Origin: an uncultured Lachnospiraceae bacterium
Lineage (GTDB): Bacteria; Bacillota_A; Clostridia; Lachnospirales; Lachnospiraceae
Direction of reading: 5' to 3'
Length of the DNA: 30,126 nucleotides
Assembly: GCA_902795985.1 (NCBI GenBank)
Contig: CADBNG010000027.1
Coordinates: 1 to 30,126, forward strand
Both the position numbers and the translations under genes were made by a program. Shown here one piece after another: positions 28,017 to 30,126 of the stretch (the stretch's first letter is position 1; each line of letters begins with the position of its first letter). The notes beneath the pieces were generated by a model that was given only the letters and a program-made list of their open reading frames with translations, was not told where the DNA came from and ran no database searches.

Positions 28017-29361
28017 GGTTCCGCACCCATTTGTAGGAATTGCAGTAGATCGCGTTCGGAATGCATTTTATGAGCTGGTCAGACTTGAGAATGAAGAAGG
28101 TCACGACCGGCGGCCAGCCGAGCACAAAAGCGCTGCAGTAGGCAAACGGAAGCGTATAAAGCCAGATGCAGATGTTGTCGATGATCGCCTGGTATTTCGG
28201 GTCGCCGCCTCCGGCGATAATGCCGCCCTGCACAGGATATTCGTAGATGCTGCCCATCATGGTGATGGCGAAGATCACGATGAAGGCCACGGTCAGTTCA
28301 CGTGTATCGGCGGAGATATTGTAATAGTTCACGATCAGGTGCCGGGCGGCGAAAAGAATCAGGCCGGACGAGACACCGATGACGATGAAGACGATCTGCA
28401 GGGTGATCGTGAACGGTTTTACCAGATGGAGATCGTTGCCGCCGACGGTTTTGCCCATCGTAACGGATGCCGCCCGTCCGCAGGCCATGCCGAAAGCTCC
28501 GATCAGCTGCATGAAAAGAATAGCGATACTGTTCGCGGCGATGGCTTCCGGCCCGATGTGACCGAGGATCGCAGTCTGGCAGGCCTGGCCGACGCCCCAG
28601 AGAAGCCCGCTGAGCATGACCGGGAGTGCAGCCCGTATGAAATCCGGGAGGAATGTGCTGTCAAAAGAGAGCAGTTCCCGGAACCTGGTGCGGAGTTTTT
28701 TGTCGATTACAAGGATGTAGGTCAGAATCGTGATCAGTTCCACGACGCGGCTGACCGTGGTGGCGATCGCGGCCCCTTTGATCCCCAGCTCCGGCGCGCC
28801 GAAGTTGCCGAAGATCAGGATGTAATTGAGCACAGCGTTGATCACGATCGTCATGCCGGACATGACAGTGCCGATAAAGGCGCTCTGGACCGCCTGCATG
28901 GAATACAGCAGCGCGGAGGACATACCGAAGATAATATAAGTCCAGCACATGATGGACAGATATTCCGCCGCAGCAGCGATCAGTCCGGTATCATTCGTAA
29001 AAAGGGCAAGGATCTGAGTCGGGAACAGCGCCGTGAAGACCGTAAAAATCAGTCCGGCGCCGAGGCCGAATTTCATCCCGATGGACATGATCTTTTTGAT
29101 GGGCTCGGTTTCGTGCTTTCCCCAGTACTGGGAACCAAGCACGGTCACACCGGTCCCGACGCCCATGGTGATTTCAAAGAGAAGAAACTGGATCTGGTTG
29201 ACCAGGGAAGCGGCGGCCATTGTCTGTTCGCTGTACCGCCCGAGCATGAAATTGTCCACCAGATTGACGCACAGCGTCAGCAGGCTGGTCATTCCGATCG
29301 CAAAAAGAAGAGGGAAAAACGCCTTAAGCATCTCCAAACAGTTTTCTTTCGTGCTCTTCAT
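27976..29361 (-). CDS. MATE family efflux transporter
   Basis: A 461-residue polytopic protein with about twelve membrane segments and the two-half layout of MATE transporters, with NLVDNFMLGR in the first half and AILGHIGPEAIAANSIA at the matching place in the second. MATE proteins expel cationic drugs or metabolites using Na+ or H+ gradients; the substrate here is unknown. ATG 29361 follows AAAGGAAG on the minus strand and a strong promoter; a longer in-frame reading back to 29592 runs through the repeats and is unlikely. The last 13 codons and stop overlap the end of the convergent permease gene. Confidence 0.93.
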   Translation of the reverse strand: MKSTKENCLEMLKAFFPLLFAIGMTSLLTLCVNLVDNFMLGRYSEQTMAAASLVNQIQFLLFEITMGVGTGVTVLGSQYWGKHETEPIKKIMSIGMKFGLGAGLIFTVFTALFPTQILALFTNDTGLIAAAAEYLSIMCWTYIIFGMSSALLYSMQAVQSAFIGTVMSGMTIVINAVLNYILIFGNFGAPELGIKGAAIATTVSRVVELITILTYILVIDKKLRTRFRELLSFDSTFLPDFIRAALPVMLSGLLWGVGQACQTAILGHIGPEAIAANSIAILFMQLIGAFGMACGRAASVTMGKTVGGNDLHLVKPFTITLQIVFIVIGVSSGLILFAARHLIVNYYNISADTRELTVAFIVIFAITMMGSIYEYPVQGGIIAGGGDPKYQAIIDNICIWLYTLPFAYCSAFVLGWPPVVTFFILKSDQLIKCIPNAIYCNSYKWVRNLTRTETDTEDTAR

Positions 29362-29394
29362 GACTTCCTTTCTTTCCGGTACCATAACACAACC

Positions 29395-29423
29395 ATGATA
29401 CAATGGAAAAACGATGATGTCAA
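29395..29423 (-). promoter_or_regulatory. Promoter of the minus-strand MATE gene
   Basis: On the minus strand a perfect TTGACA (29418-29423) is followed by 17 bases and TATCAT (29395-29400), about 34 bp before the start. This is one of the best sigma-A promoters in the window. The tandem repeats begin about 20 bp upstream of it. Confidence 0.75.
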
Positions 29424-29443
29424 AACGGCGGAACGTCATCATT

Positions 29444-29530
29444 TGTCCCGAAGGGGACAGTCCCTTTCGCCCCCATGTCCCGAAGGGGACAGTCCCTTTC
29501 GCCCCCATGTCCCCTTCGGGTCCCCTTTCG
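29444..29530. repeat. 32-bp tandem repeats with palindromic core between two MATE genes
   Basis: Two identical 32-bp units (29444-29475 and 29476-29507) are followed by an inverted, truncated copy (29508 to about 29530). Each contains the 12-mer CCCGAAGGGGAC (29447, 29479; inverted at 29509), also found twice in the 3160-3196 palindrome. Copy two and the inverted copy can form a hairpin. There are no unique spacers, so this is not a CRISPR array. Confidence 0.85.
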
Positions 29531-29592
29531 GGCCACTTCTCCGTCCCGGGTGGGCGGTGGAAAGGAAATCGGCTTCTTTCCGGCGGTTTCAT

Positions 29593-29620
29593 TTGCTTTT
29601 TAATCTGAATGTGATAGCAT
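29593..29620 (+). promoter_or_regulatory. Possible promoter of the plus-strand MATE gene
   Basis: TTGCTT (29593-29598), 16 bases and TAGCAT (29615-29620) would place transcription start almost at the ATG at 29627. Both hexamers match consensus at four of six positions. No Shine-Dalgarno sequence is visible before the ATG, which fits a leaderless transcript. Confidence 0.35.
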
Positions 29621-29626
29621 AGCCTT

Positions 29627-30126
29627 ATGAGACGTTTTATCGGAGATAAAGAGTTTTATAAATACGTTTTCGCGCTTGTCATTCCGATCATGATCCAGCA
29701 GGGGATCACCAGTTTCGTGAACCTTCTGGACAACGTCATGGTCGGGGCTCTCGGCACGGAAGCGATCAGCGCGGTTTCGATCAGCAACCAGCTCTATTTC
29801 AACTGCCAGCTGGCTGTGTTCGGAGGCCTTAGTGCTGTCGCGATTTTCGGCGCGCAGTTCTACGGGAACGGTGATATGGAAGGGATGAGGTATTCCTTCC
29901 GGGCCAAGTTCGTATTTTCCCTCGCGATCATCGTCGCCACTTTCATTATCCTTCTGACAGCAGGAGATTACTTCATCCAGCTGTTCCTGACCGGGGAAAG
30001 CGGGGGAGGAGATCTGGCGCTGACAGCGGCGAGCGCCGGACAGTACATGAGGGTCATGCTGATCGGGTTCATTCCGTTCGTGCTCCGCCTGAGCTACGCC
30101 GGAACGCTTCGCGAGACCGGGCAGAC
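29627..30126 (+). CDS. MATE family efflux transporter, cut by window end
   Basis: The first 166 codons of a second MATE transporter run off the window. The protein begins MRRFIGDKEFYKYVFALVI and shows the family's NLLDNVMVGALG motif near residue 37, comparable with NLVDNFMLGR in the divergent neighbour, so they are two members of the same family rather than recent duplicates. About four membrane segments are visible. No ribosome binding site precedes ATG 29627, and an upstream GTG is followed by a stop, so this is the only plausible start. Confidence 0.88.
   Translation, partial: MRRFIGDKEFYKYVFALVIPIMIQQGITSFVNLLDNVMVGALGTEAISAVSISNQLYFNCQLAVFGGLSAVAIFGAQFYGNGDMEGMRYSFRAKFVFSLAIIVATFIILLTAGDYFIQLFLTGESGGGDLALTAASAGQYMRVMLIGFIPFVLRLSYAGTLRETGQ

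Noticed and set aside
29444..29530. Tandem 32-bp repeats as a CRISPR array
   Set aside because: The units abut without unique spacers, there is an inverted copy, and no cas gene is present.
28339..29622. A 427-codon plus-strand frame opposite the MATE gene
   Set aside because: Highly charged translation typical of an antisense shadow, and it reads through the tandem repeats.

Overview
The window looks like chromosomal DNA from a GC-rich member of the Bacillota, most likely class Clostridia. Supporting signs are strong AAAGGAG/GGAGG ribosome binding sites, TTG and GTG starts, a cdaA-cdaR (c-di-AMP) pair, RecD2, ComFC, an MreB/Mbl homologue next to DNA-repair genes, a glycyl radical enzyme implying an anaerobe, and DUF169/DUF4125 proteins common in anaerobic Bacillota. 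I cannot resolve family or genus. I saw no rRNA, tRNA, CRISPR array, transposase or prophage gene.

Layout. 1-324: no confident gene; palindromic GGGGACGGTTC-type repeats, a 16-bp inverted repeat and a strong terminator for the first gene. 325-2961 (minus): an unusual glycyl radical enzyme with two extra Cys/His clusters, with its own promoter and terminator. 2962-3340: divergent promoters around a 37-bp perfect palindrome framed by imperfect direct repeats. 3341-4900: DUF4125 and DUF169 proteins. 4997-7072: an EF-G paralogue behind a good promoter. 7175-16922: a tightly packed, partly overlapping row lepA-hemW-uvrA-mreB/mbl-recD2-comFC (translation, haem trafficking, excision repair, cell shape, recombination, competence). 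17036-22103: a cell-envelope row of two unknown membrane proteins, cdaA, cdaR and a D,D-carboxypeptidase. 22139-28016: rmlD-like reductase, tadA, then a four-gene ABC-2 type transporter module (ATPase, zinc-ribbon membrane protein, two permeases). 27976-29361 (minus) and 29627-end (plus): two divergent MATE-family transporters separated by 32-bp tandem repeats that share a 12-mer with the palindrome 26 kb upstream.

How the genes work together. From lepA to the permeases all genes read on the plus strand, and most junctions overlap or nearly touch (ATGA, TAATG), so translational coupling is likely. The 17036-22103 block links c-di-AMP synthesis to peptidoglycan trimming, with a carboxypeptidase in the place where glmM sits in many Bacillota. 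The transporter module ends by overlapping the convergent MATE gene by 41 bp.

Most worth a second look: (1) comFC has a good Shine-Dalgarno sequence but no ATG, GTG or TTG start and is in frame with recD2 across one TAA; (2) the glycyl radical enzyme has a four-cysteine insertion after the catalytic loop and a second Cys/His cluster; (3) the EF-G paralogue lacks the usual NKxD guanine-recognition motif; (4) the conserved-looking membrane proteins before cdaA; (5) the zinc-ribbon ABC module. No part of the window proves a wholly new system; these are leads.
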